This document shows positions 34,434 to 46,909 of a DNA stretch of 64,000 bases, piece after piece. The notes under the pieces were generated by a model that was not told where the DNA came from, ran no database searches, and saw only the letters and a list, made by a program, of their open reading frames with translations. How positions within the stretch are numbered: the first letter of the stretch is position 1; each line of letters begins with the position of its first letter. This DNA comes from Cryptocoryne crispatula var. balansae (taxonomy: Eukaryota > Streptophyta > Magnoliopsida > Alismatales > Araceae), in the NCBI GenBank assembly GCA_036172225.1, contig CM069933.1, forward strand, positions 7,294,001-7,358,000, written 5' to 3'. The position numbers and the translations under genes were made by a program.

Positions 34434-35220
34434 TGGAATTCAAACAGAAAACCCAAATCGGTCAAACCGAAATGCCGGTCAAACCGAACGGGAATTCAAA
34501 CAGAAAACCCAAGTCGGTCAAACCGAACTGCCGGTCAAACCGAACGGGAATTCAAAAAGAAATCCCAAATCGGTCAAACCGAAATGCCGGTCAAACCGAA
34601 CGGGAATTCAAAAAGAAAACCCAAATCGGTCAAACCGAACTGCCGGTCAAACCGAACGGGAATTCAAAAAGAAATCCCAAATCGGTCAAACCGAAATGCC
34701 GGTCAAACCGAACGGGAATTCAAATGAAAACCCAAGTCGGTCAAGCCGAAATGCCGGTCAAACCGAACGGGAATTCAACATGAAAACCCAAATCGGTCAA
34801 ACCGAAATGCCGGTCAAACCGAACGGGGATTCAAGATGAAACCCAAATCGGTAAAGCCGAAATGCCGGCCAAACCGAACGGGAAATCAAGATGAAAACCC
34901 AAATCGGTAAAGCCGAAATGCCGGCCAAACCGAACGGGAAATCAAAATGAAAACCCAAATCGGTAAAACCGAAATGTCGGTCAAACCGAACGGGAATTCA
35001 AAGTGAAAACCCAAATCGGTAAAGCCGAAATGCCGGCCAAACCGAACGGGAATTCAACATGAAAACCCAAATCGGTAAAACCGAAATGCTCTGGCCAAAA
35101 ACCGAATGGGAATTCAAGATGAAAACCCAAATCGGTAAACCGAAATGCCGTCAAACCGAATCGGGAATTCAAATCGAAAACCCAAATCGGTAAAACCGAA
35201 ATGCCTCAAACCGAACGGAA
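34434..35220 (+). repeat. ~56-bp tandem array in the 5' LTR
   Basis: About fourteen copies of a unit containing CCGGTCAAACCGAACGGGAA, TTCAAA, AACCCAAATCGG and TCAAACCGAAATG. Each unit itself contains two copies of the 13-mer CGGTCAAACCGAA, so the array arose from a shorter repeat. Open frames through it (Lys/Asn/Pro/Arg-rich) exist only because the period keeps them free of stops for a while. The 3' LTR carries the matching array at 48109-48930. Confidence 0.9.
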
Positions 35221-35284
35221 ATCAAAGCCGAAACCCAGACGAGAAAGTTCGAAAATGTCGGCAAACTCGGAACATGGTCCGTAA

Positions 35285-35690
35285 ATGCCGCATATCAAAT
35301 GCAATCAAGTTATTCTTTGATATACGAAGAAAATCGGTTCAGAAGGCCGAAATGCCGAAAGGTCGAAACTCCGTATCGGTAAAGCCGAAATGTCTGAAAC
35401 CCGAACATACGGTCCGTAAATGCCGCATATCAAATGCAATCAAGCTATTTCGATATATGAAGACAACTGTCTGCAAGGCCGAAATGCCGAAAAAACCGAA
35501 ACCCGCATCGAAAAGTCGAAATGTTCGCAAAACCGAAGAAGCTCAAGAAATGCCGCATATCAAATGCAATCAAGTCATTCACGGACATACGAAGAAAATT
35601 CGTCTTCTGAAATCGAAATATCGGCAGAAAGCCGAAACCCAACCCAGAAAAAGCCTTGCGCCGGCCAAACCGAACAAACTTTGATATGTG
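35285..35690 (+). repeat. Three ~130-bp repeats in the 5' LTR
   Basis: The phrase AAATGCCGCATATCAAATGC followed by AATCAAG recurs at about 35286, 35417 and 35553, each followed by a GAAGAAAA or GAAGACAA word and an AAGGCCGAAATGCCGAAA word. The matching block in the 3' LTR is at about 48990-49380. Confidence 0.8.
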
Positions 35691-36642
35691 TCGAGGAACA
35701 AAGGCTCGAATGCCCCCTCATTTATCAGACTTCCACGTACTCAAATCGACATGAAATAAATTCAAGTTCGATTGACTACGTGTCATCCAAAGATGACATC
35801 TAATCCCCACGGACTTTCGAGAGGTGGATAAAAATTAAACAAAATTTGGTCTAAGTCAACAAATTGACCAAAGACATAAACAAAACAAACCAAATCAAAT
35901 CTTAAATAAAAAAGAAAATCAATGGACCCAAACTTAAAGTTTGAATTAAGTTCAACCAAATTCCATCTCATAAGGCCAGCGGGGATATGTCTTCCAAATT
36001 TTCTTTATTACAGATGAAATGACTTCGATCAATATGTTGTCATGGTCAATCATGGTATTCGAGTGTTGTTTTCGATGTAATTAACACCGGAATATCGCAA
36101 ATCCAGTGGAGAGAGGTCAAAATTTATTTTCAAAGAACTCGTATAACCTCACAAATTAAATCGTGGTTCGCATCATCTAAGTGGTGGGTGATACTCATAT
36201 CGACACTTAGCAAATCAGAACCATCGCGTATTCTATAAAATAATACCACATCACCAATTAGCTAATACTCCTACGAATGCCACATATTTTCATAGTAGTC
36301 AATGCTAGCCTAAAGCAAAAAAGAATTTTCTACCCCAAAAAAAAGAGAGGAAAATTCGAGGTTCCAACAAATGCACGCGGTGGGACCTCTCTCTCCCTTC
36401 ATCTTTCCGTCACAAAGAACTTAGTGAAGTCATAAATCCTCGCTAAATTCTTATATAACTTTTCATCCCTTTACCTATCTTTGTTCTTTCGTGGAAGGAA
36501 GACTCAAAGCACCAAGCAATGAAAGGGAGACGAAAATCTTTTCTCGGAAGACTACGTCATCAACCGCGACAGGGGGGCACCTTGATGTACCCTTCGACGC
36601 GCAGGTTATTCCGCCACTATCCGGCGATCGGACCATCTCGGG

Positions 36643-37839
36643 GTGGATCTTGCCACCCCAACAACCGAAGACTCAACCCCGAGTCCTTACGAAGCATTCA
36701 TCACCACCACTAAGGCAATGAGCCCACGCTCCCCATCCTTACTAAGGTGGACGTGGTGCCGACACGGTGCTCAGCAATCGTCGACCACTGTCGGTTGTCC
36801 AGCGCACAACCAAAAAGTGGCCCAACCAAACTCAAGCCTCGCAAGGCCAACCTTACAACATGTTCACCCTACGAAAGAGGTTGATTTAAGTCAAACCCGT
36901 TATCGGGTCATATGCCAAAGATGGCACGTCGAACAAGGAAGAACTCCTCGACATTCCAAAATAAGGATGACCTATCATCGTCTAACCGCAAATGGCAAGA
37001 AACAAATTCTATGCCCGTTCGACTACTACATAGATCTAAAGGTCTATTTTTGCGATGACACCTTGGCTAAGGAATCATTTCCTGAAGATGAAGACCGGTC
37101 GATTTCCACATTGACCAAAAGTCACTATCGGGCATTTCAAGCCCACAATGCCAACTTTGTGAGGGACATCACACCACCACTTTCCAACAAGCTTGTCCCG
37201 TTGGAGAGAATCAATGAAGATAGATCCGTTATCGGGTCCCATGTCACTGCTACTCTTCGGGCGAGGAAGAACTCCTCGGCCTTTAAAAAGACCAAGATGG
37301 ATTCGGCCCGAGTCCATCAAGCTAAGGTGGAGAACAAATCTTCTGTCCATCCTGTTGTCTCAATGGGTCCATCACATGCCCATTATGCAAGTAGGCTCGC
37401 CGTGGAACCACTCCCCGAAGAAGAAGACCGGTCGGTATCTAAATCGATAAAAAGTCATTGGCAGGAAAGAAGCTCCTCCGTCTCCCCGAATTGTCTTTCC
37501 GACCTGGGCAAATCAAGTGCCCAGAGGGCATCAAATTGTTCAAGGGGAACCACTCCCCAAAATTTAAGCAAGTCCAGTTCCCAAAACACAAGTACATCAC
37601 ATGGTTACAGGGAATCAACCACCTCGGTGTATTCCGAGTCGTTCAAAGGGGGAACCACTCCCCAAAATTCAAGCAACTGGGTTTCCAAAACCCAAGCACA
37701 TCACATTGTTGTTGATGCACCTCAATCGACAAGGGGTCGCGGATTCGTCCGACCCTCGAAATCGACCACCTCGGTGTACGGGTCAAAGAGTCACTTCTAT
37801 AAACCTACCGCCACCACAAAAGAACAACAACAACCCTAG
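36643..37839 (+). CDS. 398-codon frame after the 5' LTR, function unknown
   Basis: This is the longest open frame in the window, starting 274 bases after the 5' LTR, where gag would be expected. The product is Ser/Thr/Lys-rich. It contains repeated words (EDEDRSISTLTKSHYRAF and EEEDRSVSKSIKSHW; two GGTTPQNSSNWVS-like segments). It has no CCHC zinc knuckle and I recognise no domain. The underlying DNA is itself repetitive (ACCACTCCCCAAAA-type words). It could be a short gag-like protein or a stop-free stretch of repeat. I favour the second slightly. Confidence 0.35.
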   Translation: MDLATPTTEDSTPSPYEAFITTTKAMSPRSPSLLRWTWCRHGAQQSSTTVGCPAHNQKVAQPNSSLARPTLQHVHPTKEVDLSQTRYRVICQRWHVEQGRTPRHSKIRMTYHRLTANGKKQILCPFDYYIDLKVYFCDDTLAKESFPEDEDRSISTLTKSHYRAFQAHNANFVRDITPPLSNKLVPLERINEDRSVIGSHVTATLRARKNSSAFKKTKMDSARVHQAKVENKSSVHPVVSMGPSHAHYASRLAVEPLPEEEDRSVSKSIKSHWQERSSSVSPNCLSDLGKSSAQRASNCSRGTTPQNLSKSSSQNTSTSHGYRESTTSVYSESFKGGTTPQNSSNWVSKTQAHHIVVDAPQSTRGRGFVRPSKSTTSVYGSKSHFYKPTATTKEQQQP

Positions 37840-38438
37840 TGGGGGTGTCTCGCTAACACCACACCTTCTCTAAAGAGCCCGCGGCAAAAAAAAAAATGCC
37901 ACACCGGGGGCACGTGGCAAGATGACAATCTTCACGTGCTACACATTAAGTTCCAATAACCTCGCTCGAGAATGTCAAGGAGGCTTCGAGACGCCTAGGC
38001 CGAGCAGCCCGCCACTCAATAAGAAAATTTTACAACATAAATCTTCCCGTTGATCTTTTTTCAACAAGAAGAGCAAGGGGAAACACGTCATCAAGACACC
38101 CCTATAAAAGCCGAAGCCACACCTCCCACGCTCGCCTGGGCCGAGCTACGCAGGGAAAATCAAGAGCTTAGGGCTCTTGTCACATGAGTTGAAAGGGTCA
38201 TAGCCTCAACTCCGCACCACAACTCGGGCTACACTTAGGCCGCCTGCGGAGGTGTCCGTAACAACCGACACTCCTCGACCAAATCAACAACCTCGCTCCC
38301 CGCTCCAAAACAAGCCGAAGGCAATGATGGTCGAGCAAATCGCGGACGCCAGTGCAATACGATGATGGTCTCCGATGACCGTGGACTTGTATTGACTCCC
38401 TATCCCGTCCACCATAAGTTCAAACGGTCGCCATCGAG

Positions 38439-38940
38439 GTGACCAAGGTCCCAAAATGTCCTAGATTCACGGACGGGGTCACCTAAAGAACATCTAGCAA
38501 TGTATGCGACTCATACGGGCAAGTTAGCCCTGTAAGAGTCCTATCTACTTTCTGCTACTTTTCTACCACTCTCACAGTCCTACCTTCGAGTGCTGTACTC
38601 AAATTCAAGCCCAACTCGGTCACAGGCCGGAAGATATGCAAGGCGGAATTGACCTCTCTCGTCAATGCAAGGATGAAATTGTCGTTGACTTCATCAAAAG
38701 ACGACGGAATCTCGCATGAAATGCCCTAATCCGTCGGCAATGAAGAGGTTGTAGGACTACGCAAAAGGGGCTTATGCCCCGAAATCTTCGAAAAGCTCCT
38801 AATAGCCAACATCTTCAGACATTCGACAAAGCAACCGAGTCGTGTCCGAATAGGAAATGTTCTAGCGCGGGCAACCCTACAAAGGACCGCGAAAGAGAAA
38901 GCCTTCACGTCCTTACGTAAGGACGTTCACACGGTTGATC
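38439..38940 (+). pseudogene. Degraded gag of the LTR element
   Basis: Plus-strand frames give VTKVPKCPRFTDGV, then after a shift KEHLAMYATHTGKLAL, then further on DEIVVDFIKRRRNLA and IFEKLLIANIQTFDKATE in different frames. The order F-x-DG, KEHL-x-x-Y, and VxDFIxRxRNL is that of the retrotransposon gag core in plant Ty3-type elements. At least three frame breaks occur within 500 bp. Nothing recognisable as pol follows. Confidence 0.55.
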
Positions 38941-39179
38941 GCACACCGGGCAAGCACAAGCCGCAACGGGGCAACCTTTCCCCGACCCCTTCAAAGCCAA
39001 GAGGCCCCGCTCACATTGAGGAATAGTCTTGCTTCAGCCGAGAAAATAAAGAAGTCTTACTCCTTTACACGGGAGCACGCTAAAAGGCTTTTTCGATGTC
39101 TATATCGAGAAAATCTGATCGCCTTGCCTCAACCTAAGCAACCTGTACCGAGGTTTATAAATTCATGACCCAAACTTCA

Positions 39180-41930
39180 ATGTATACCACCGCAAGTTGG
39201 GTCACCTCGCTAAAGATCGCTATTCGTTTTACGAACATAGCGTAAAATTTCGATCAAGTAGAAGCTTATAATCAACATACGGCATAGTACACGGTTAATC
39301 CTCTCGCAATCATACGTCAATCCAAAACCACAACAAAACATCACAAAATGCGATTAAGGTCAAGCTTCCCGTACGGTGACGGGGACCACAGGCTATCAAG
39401 ACCTTTCCCGCATCAACCTCAACCATTGAAGGATATCGATGAGGCTAAACTCGTCACCGGGTCAAATGATACCATCACATTACGGGCGAGGAAGAACCTC
39501 CCTACCCTCCAAAAAAAAAATTAAGACTGACCTATTGCAGGTTCAACTGGTCAGGACAGAGGAATAAATCCTCTACCCATCTTGCTACTAAAGTGGATAT
39601 GCTCAAGACCTGTTTATCAAGATACTCAAATAGGAATCACTCCTTGGAATCAAGGCCAATCGGCCTAAACCGATCAAAAGCCACACCGGACGCGCAAAGG
39701 AGAGATCTCCCATTCTATCTACTATCATTTTCAAGGTGAATAAATCCTTAACCTGGGGGCACGACGAGGACAAATTCTCAATACCGACGCGTCAATATAA
39801 GGGGAACAAATTCCCGAAAGTCAAGCAAATATGGGTTCCTAATACCCAGATTCACAGCGGTATTGCCGATTCAACACATTACACAAGGGGCAACCTGCCG
39901 TTCAACTTTCGTATGAACAACTATTCTCTCAAGAGTTTCTAAAGAATGTCAAGGCAAAATGCTGAATTCAACATGGCCAGGGGAGCTCAATAACTCGAGA
40001 AGCCCAAACAAGCATGCATGCCACCTCGACCCAATGCCATCAAGGCTACTAGTGTTGATTTAGTCCAAGGTTCAAAAGAGGACCCCAAGAAGGTAGTTGC
40101 CCGATATGCTTTCCCATCCTGACCACGGAGGAAGGCAAATGATGACACAAAGTCTCCCACCTCATGCAGGGGCCGAGAGGAAAGAAAATGCTCGGTCGGC
40201 TTATTCTCTCATACGCCCCTACAATAAAGCAAGCCATACCCAAGGTGGCGATGGAATCATTCCTCCCAAGTCCCGCATCAAAGTCACAGCGTCGGTTATC
40301 ATAGACATATATTGTTGTTTGCCAACACAATATCCGACCAGAATGGAAAAGGAATGACACCAAGTAAAAGTTCAACCCCTTCACCCCCAACAAATCCGAC
40401 AGATCAGGGGTAATTAAAAGAAGAAAAAGTCCAAATCGACCTCGAATGAAAAAACAATGTCGTTGGCCGGACAATAGAGAAATTTCTCGAATTCAAGCCT
40501 TGTCGCCATCATCTAGTATGGGAACAAATCCCTAAACCCAAATCAATCATGTCCACCAATCAAAGGAAATTTTTTTGACTCAAATGTCGATGGTTATCAA
40601 CCGGATTTAGGAACAAATACTTCGTCCAAAATTCTTAATGGTTGGTCGAAAATGCCCAATGCTAATGCCACTCCACCGAGGAATCAATTCTCATTCTATG
40701 ACGCGTTAGCCACAATGGTTGCCCAATCGTAGGCTAGACCTCCCAAACGAGCGAGGAATAAAATTTCTACTCAGAGAAGATGATGTGATTGATCGGTCAA
40801 CGGTCCACGTCAAAGTTGCTCCAAAGGGAAATCAACTCCCAAGAGGACAAATAATCAGCGGCTAAGCCTGTTCAAGCATTTCCGGTAAGGAACCAATCCT
40901 TACCCCACAAGAATACCATGGCTAATTGACCACTGGTTTAACCCAAAAACACTACAAAAATGAGGAACAAATCCTCTATTCAAGATGTCGTGGCTTCCCA
41001 AACGGTGATTGCTCGTGGGCCAACCCTCAACCTATCAAAGGTTACTATATGGACGGCTCAAAGACCGGTTATCAACATTTACACAAGGGAAGGAACAAAT
41101 CTTTCACCCAAATGAATGTGATGGTTGTCCCACCGTACGACCACTTCAAAGCTATCAAGACGGGGGATCAACCTTCAGCTCACCAAACTATCAAGCTAGC
41201 CAATCAAAGGTTCGGCCCAATATCCATAAGCGGTTGGGGGCAAGCCCCCTAAACTATGCCGTGACGACGTGGGCCAAGAACAAACTTTCTGCTCAAGGGA
41301 CTGACAAGGGTAGGTGAAGTAAACCCTATCCGTAATCGTTGTACGGAATCACCACTCCGCCGTATGAAATATGAAAAGTTCAAGCCGATAACCAAGCCAT
41401 CAATCAAGACCGACAACATTTCTACCGTAAAGTGGACAAGCGAAGAAATCCTCTACCTCCGGAAGGAGAATGTATATAAATCAATCACCGACTCAAGATA
41501 TTATGATTTTTGGAAGGGGAATCAATCCTCCATTAGTCCATAGCGTTGTAGCTGATCGGTTATCAAGCTTGCCTCAAAAACATCAATCGGGCTTCGGAAT
41601 AAATCCTATGCCCGAGATAAATTTCGCCTACATACGATGCCTCAACATTCTACTCGGGCGACAAGACAATTCTCGCCTATTATGCATCGAGGCTAATCGA
41701 TCCATCGATCACCCGTAGACTTCCGCTCGACCAAAGAAAGTGGCGAGTCCCTAGGCCACATCGTATGCACGGCCAAAGCTACACGGCTAAAGATCCAAAT
41801 TCTACCCGTAATATCGACAATGTGGCATAGAGCAAGTCTTTTCGCCCGAAGGTCCGAGGGAAAGCATTCTCCTCCAAATCGAAACAAGCTTCGGATGCCA
41901 AAGGTCGAGGTCCCCCACTTCGGTCCATCG
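39180..41930. other. LTR-element interior with degenerate short repeats
   Basis: No protein domain seen. The DNA repeats variants of AGGAACAAATCCTCTACCC and GGGGAACAAATTCCC-like words with CAAGGT or ATCAAG spacers at irregular distances. It reads like an old, scrambled tandem array. Short open frames here are not convincing. Confidence 0.5.
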
Positions 41931-41939
41931 CCAAAGGTC

Positions 41940-43010
41940 GCTTGTCTACAACAAGCTATCATGGCCCTCAAGGCCTTTATAGCTCTCGAAATTTCATATC
42001 ATAGTGACCGTCTAAGGTCCATACGATTTTCAAGTTTTTACACCATAATGACCATTTTCGTCCGTACGGTTCCTAAAAGTTTATGCCATCAGCGACCAAC
42101 AAGGTCTACGTGGCTTTCCAAGTCTCCATACCATAATGACCTTTTTAGTCTACGTGGTTTCCAAAAAAAAACTCACATCGCTATCACGGCTTTCAACGCC
42201 TATATAGCCTCCCAAAATTTTTCATGCCATCACGGTTCTCACAACCTACATGGCTTTCAAACCTCAAGGCACGAATTACTTTTAAACATTTGTACCTAAT
42301 ACCCACCCTTTCAAGTTTCGTCTACATGGTTTGCAAAAAGTCTCACGCTATCACGGTCCTTAGACCTACATAGCTTTCAAAACCTTCGTACCATTATGAC
42401 ATTCACGGTCGTCATAGAAACTCGATGTTATCACGGCTCTCAAGGCCTTTATAACTCTCTAAGGTTTGTGCCATCACGACTCAACAAGGTCCGAATGGTT
42501 GTTAAATCCATGCCATCATTTAATTCTTAAGGTCTATACGGTTCTCAAATCCTTACACCATCACGACTAACAAGGTCTATATGGTTGTTAAACCCACACC
42601 ATCACGACTCTTCAAGTCTATAAGGTTCGCTAATCCTTACACCATCATGACTAGCAAAGTCTATACGGTTGTTCAACTTATACCATCACGACTTTTAAGT
42701 CTATACGGTTCTCAAACTTCGTACCATCAAGACCATTAAAATCGTATGGTTTTCAAAACTTTTTACGCTAGCACGGCCCTCAAGTGCCAAGAGATAGCTT
42801 TCAAAAAAATCTCATGCCATCACGACTTTAAGTCTACATGGCTACAAATAATTTTGGTGCCATCACGACTTCCATGCCTATTCGTCTCCAAAGCTTCATA
42901 TCACCATAACTCCTACACCCATGTGGTTCAAATTTTGTGGCTTCTATTCTCCCAAAATAAGATGCCTTTGAGATCGAGTCAGACCCTCGTCTCGTTTCAC
43001 AAGTCTCACT
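41940..43010. repeat. ~42-bp tandem array in the LTR element
   Basis: Units of 41-43 bp around ACCATCACGACT-AAGGTCTATACGGTT recur many times (for example at 42557, 42598, 42641 and 42682). They are diverged, with variable spacers. The same unit type returns at 45140-46310. Confidence 0.75.
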
Positions 43011-43439
43011 AAGCAGAAGAATTTCAATGGCTCAGTGAGGCCTAAATTCCTCACAAAAAGAGGGCTAAAAAAATAGAGATGCCCCGACGTCTTGGTGGTC
43101 ACCCATAATCGATCAACTAAGAGCAAAAGTGTCAAAAAAAAATCCAGCTAAGGTGAAAAAAAAACCCACAAAGGGCACCTCGTGCAAAAATGATAACCCC
43201 TCTGTGCGAAACCTCGTAAAGAGGACATACACGCAAAATAATAAAGGGGCTAGTCTCGGGTGAAAACCCGAAAAGGGCACAAAGTTAGTTAAAAAAAAAA
43301 AAAAAGAGAAAGGTTGGGAGTTGAGTCTATTATGACTTTTATGTCTAGCCTCATCAAATGTCACACCAACATACCTTGTACACTTGTAAGGCCCCTACCC
43401 CCTACATAGCCTTGAAATCCATACCCTTATAAGCCGAGC

Positions 43440-44710
43440 TTGATCCTTTCATCCTCCTAAGCCCAAGGGTTCAAATGGCACAAAACCACCCCAAAACCCA
43501 TATCCCTAAGGCCGAGTATGATCTTTTCATCCTCACAAGTCCACGGATTCCAATGGCATAAAGCCACCCCAAAAGTTCACACCCCAAGGCCGGGCATGAT
43601 CCTTTCATCCTCCTAAGCCCTGGGTGGTTCAAATGGCACAAAGCCACCCCAAAACCCACATCCCCCAAGTGCCAAGTAATGATTCTTTCATCATCACAAG
43701 CCCACGGGTTCCAATGGCACGAAGCCACCCCAAAAGTTCAAACCCAAGGCCAAGTATGATCCTTTCATCCTCCTAAGCCCAAGGGTTCAAATGGCACAAA
43801 GCCACCCCAAAACCCATACCCCCAAGGCCAAGTATGATTCTTTCATCGTCACAAGCCCACGGATTCCAATGGCACGAAGCCACCCCAAAAGTTCACACCC
43901 CAAGGCCGGGCATGATCATTTCATCCTCCTAAGCCCAAGGGTTCAAATGGCACAAAGCCACCCCAAAACCCACATCCCCAAGGCCAAGTATGATTCTTTC
44001 ATCGTCACAAGCCCACGGGTTCCAATGGCACGAAGCTAACCCAAATTTCATACCCCCAAGGCCGAGTATGATACTTTCATCCTCCCAAGCCCACGGGTTC
44101 AAGCAGCACAAAGCTAACCCAAATTTCATACCCCCAAGGCCGAGCATGGTACTTTCATCCTCCCAAGCCCACGGGTTCCAATGGTACGAAGCCACCCCAA
44201 AACTTCATACCCCAAGTGCCGAGTACGATACTCTCATCCTCCCAAGCCCACGGTTCACAAAGACAAAGCTATCCCAAATTTCATACCCCCAAGGCCGATT
44301 GTGATACTTTCATCCTCCCAAGCCCACGGGTTCAAGCAGCACAAAGCTAACCCAAATTTCATACCCCCAAGGCCGAGTATGATACTTTCATCCTCCCAAG
44401 TCCACGGGTCTAAATGGCATGAAGCCACCCCAAAGTTCACACCCCCAAGGCCGAGTATGATCCTTTTCATCCTCCCAAGCCCGGGTTCCAATGGTACGAA
44501 GCCACCCCAAAGTTCACGCCCCAAGGCCGAGTATGATCCTTTCATCCTCACAAGTCCACAGGTTCCAATGACATAAAGTCACCCCAAACTTCATACGCCT
44601 AAGGCCGAGTATGATCCTTTCATCCTTCTAAGCCTATAGGCCCCAATGTCATACCCTATAAGCCAAGCATGCTTCTTTTCATGCTTAAAAGCCAAAGGGA
44701 TCCAATGGCA
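43440..44710. repeat. ~78-bp tandem array in the LTR element
   Basis: About sixteen copies of a ~78-bp unit (GGTTCAAATGGCAC, AAGCCACCCCAAAA, CCCAAGGCCGAGTATGATCC, TTTCATCCTCCTAAGCCCA). Copies alternate in detail, for example TTCAAATGGCAC versus TTCCAATGGCAC. The period is twice that of the neighbouring ~39-bp array. Open frames on both strands are periodic and not genes. Confidence 0.85.
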
Positions 44711-45139
44711 TGGAGTCGCCCAAAATTTGTATCATAACCAGTTAAATGTGATTCATTCATGTTCACAAACTAAATGATACGAAACCCTTAAAACTCTATG
44801 GCCCAGGGGAAGCCTTAATTTCTCACCGCCCAATCAATGGCCCGAAGAAGCCTGAATTCTTCATTTGCTCAAAGGAAAAAAAAGAAGGAAAAAATAAAGG
44901 GGGCTAAAAATAGAGATGCCCCGACAGACTTAGCCATTCATCTTCAATCGATTGGCTAAGGGCAAAATTGTCAAAATATACCTAGCTAGGGTAAAAACCC
45001 GAAAGGGTGCCCTGTGCAAAATCGTAGTAACCCCGCTACATGAAAAAAAAAAGGAACCTCACCGAGGCGTAGCAAAATACAAAGGGGGCTAGTCTCCCGG
45101 GGTGAAAACCCGCAGGGCAATGCTAGTAAAAAAAAAATC

Positions 45140-46340
45140 ATGCTATCATGGCCCTCAAGGCCATATAGCTTTCAAAAAAAAATCAAAAGCTATCACGGTC
45201 TCCACGGCCTACATAGCCTTAAAGTATATACCACAATAAACAACAAAGTTTATGCTGTTATCAAACTCTTACCATCAGCGACCCTTCTCGGTCTATACGG
45301 CTTTTCAAAAAAGAAGATCTCATACCATTGGCGACCCGTCTTGGCCTATACGGTTTTCCAAAGCCTCCACGCCTATCATGGCCCTCAAAGCCTACATAGC
45401 TTCAAATTTTATACCGTCATGGCCTTTAAGCCTATATGGTTTAACTTCACACCATCATGGCCCCCAGGCCTACATGGTTTCAATGTACCATCATAGGCCC
45501 ATAAACTTATATGGTTTAAACTTTAAACCATTGTGGCCCTTAAGCCTATATTGGTTCGAATTCCATACCATCATTGCTTTTAAGCCTATATGGTTCAAAC
45601 TCATACCATCATAGCTCCCAAGCTTATATGGTTCAAAGTTCATACCATCGTGGCCTTTAAGCCTACATGGTTCAAAACTCATACCATCGTAGCTCCCAAA
45701 CCTATATGGTTCAAAGTTCATACCATCGTGGCCTTTAAGCCTATAGGGTTCAAACTCAACACCCTCTCACGGCTCTAAGCCTCGTTGGTTCGCAGTTCAT
45801 ATCCAAACTCATACCATCATGGCTCCTTAATCCTATATGGTTCAAAGTTCATAACATCATGGCCTTTAAGCCTAAATGGTTCAAACTTCATACCATTATG
45901 GCTCTTTAAGCCTACTACGGTTCAAGACTCATACCATCATAGCCCTCTAAACCTACATGGTTCTAATTGTCATGACCCTTTCGGTTTGCGTGGTTTTCAA
46001 AAAAAAATCATGCTATCATGGCCCTCAAGGCCTATATAGCTTTTCAAAAAAAAAAATCACAAGCTATCATGGTCCTCCGGCCTACGTAGCCTTAAACCCC
46101 TCACACCATCATGACCCTTGCGGTCTATGTGGTTTTCAAGAAAAAGAGAAGGCAATCACAAACCATCATGGTTTCCTTGGCCAACATAACCTTAAAGAGC
46201 ATACACCACAATAACCAACAAAGGTTCATGTGGTTATCAAGCTCATATCATCACGGTTATCAAAGCTTCATACGGTTCAAACTTCATGCCATCACAACCC
46301 TTCGGGTCCATACGATCGTCGAACCAATATGTCATCAAGG
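45140..46340. repeat. ~39-bp tandem array in the LTR element
   Basis: Units of 38-39 bp (ACCATCATGGCCTTTAAGCC, TATATGGTTCAAACTCAT) at 45567, 45605, 45644, 45683 and onward. Before it, 44900-45130 repeats the sequence of 43050-43300 (GAGATGCCCCGAC, GGGGCTAGTCTC, GTGAAAACCCG). So a block of about 1.9 kb including the arrays was itself duplicated. Confidence 0.8.
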
Positions 46341-46909
46341 CCGCCGATAATTGGACCATGCAACGTGCACAAGTTTCGAGAAAGAATACATCACAAATGA
46401 GGAGAATTCGATATCGTCACCATTGTTGACCACCGCAGGCAATGCAACAAGTACAAGCCCCGTACAAAGTTGGAACACAACACAAAAAGAAGAGGGGGTC
46501 AACCAAACAAGCACCGATTATACAAGCCAACCACCCCGGGCAGCCAAGTGGAAGTCAAGCTGCCCACTGAAGTGTCAAACTAACTAGGCCCTGGCATCGG
46601 CCTCCTCGTCAAAGTTGTACTGGCAGAAGCAACTGCATGTTTCAGGGCATCAACAAGATGAAAACCCATGTCTCACCCACAACGAGCTCTCCCCAACAAC
46701 TCTTAGCATGGACCGAGATCCACCAAGTATCAAAGCTGCCCTATCCAAAACAAAGAGAGGTGCTCATGGCATAATAAAAGAAATGTCAGGCATGTCCCTT
46801 ACAAAAAGCAGGACAAAGAAGGAACAAAAAGGGGATAAAATCGGACCTGTTCTGACATGGGACACTCCCCTTCAACCTCGTCTCCGGGAAATGTCCCGTG
46901 GGGGGCATT

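Larger units (their letters stand above)
33229..36369 (+). repeat. 5' LTR (3141 bp)
   Basis: Starts TG, ends CA. Order of parts: purine-rich start; a very GC-rich block (33330-33990) with CCGCCG words; a TATA box (34118-34125); three or four copies of a ~33-bp unit with GCGCTACCTTTCCATAAAA (34211-34420); about fourteen ~56-bp units (34434-35220); three ~130-bp units (35285-35690); and an AT-rich tail. The 3' LTR has the same parts in the same order. Confidence 0.95.

Noticed and set aside
34380..34783. Regular repeats that could suggest a CRISPR array
   Set aside because: The units are head-to-tail with no unique spacers, lie inside an LTR and in a plant genome context.
36370..36420. Possible tRNA primer-binding site after the 5' LTR
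   Set aside because: The sequence ATGCACGCGGTGGGACC does not clearly match the 3' end of a common plant tRNA primer, so I do not call it.
43791..44576. Several overlapping frames on both strands with repeated peptide words
   Set aside because: They follow the 78-bp tandem period (a multiple of three), so openness is a by-product of the array.
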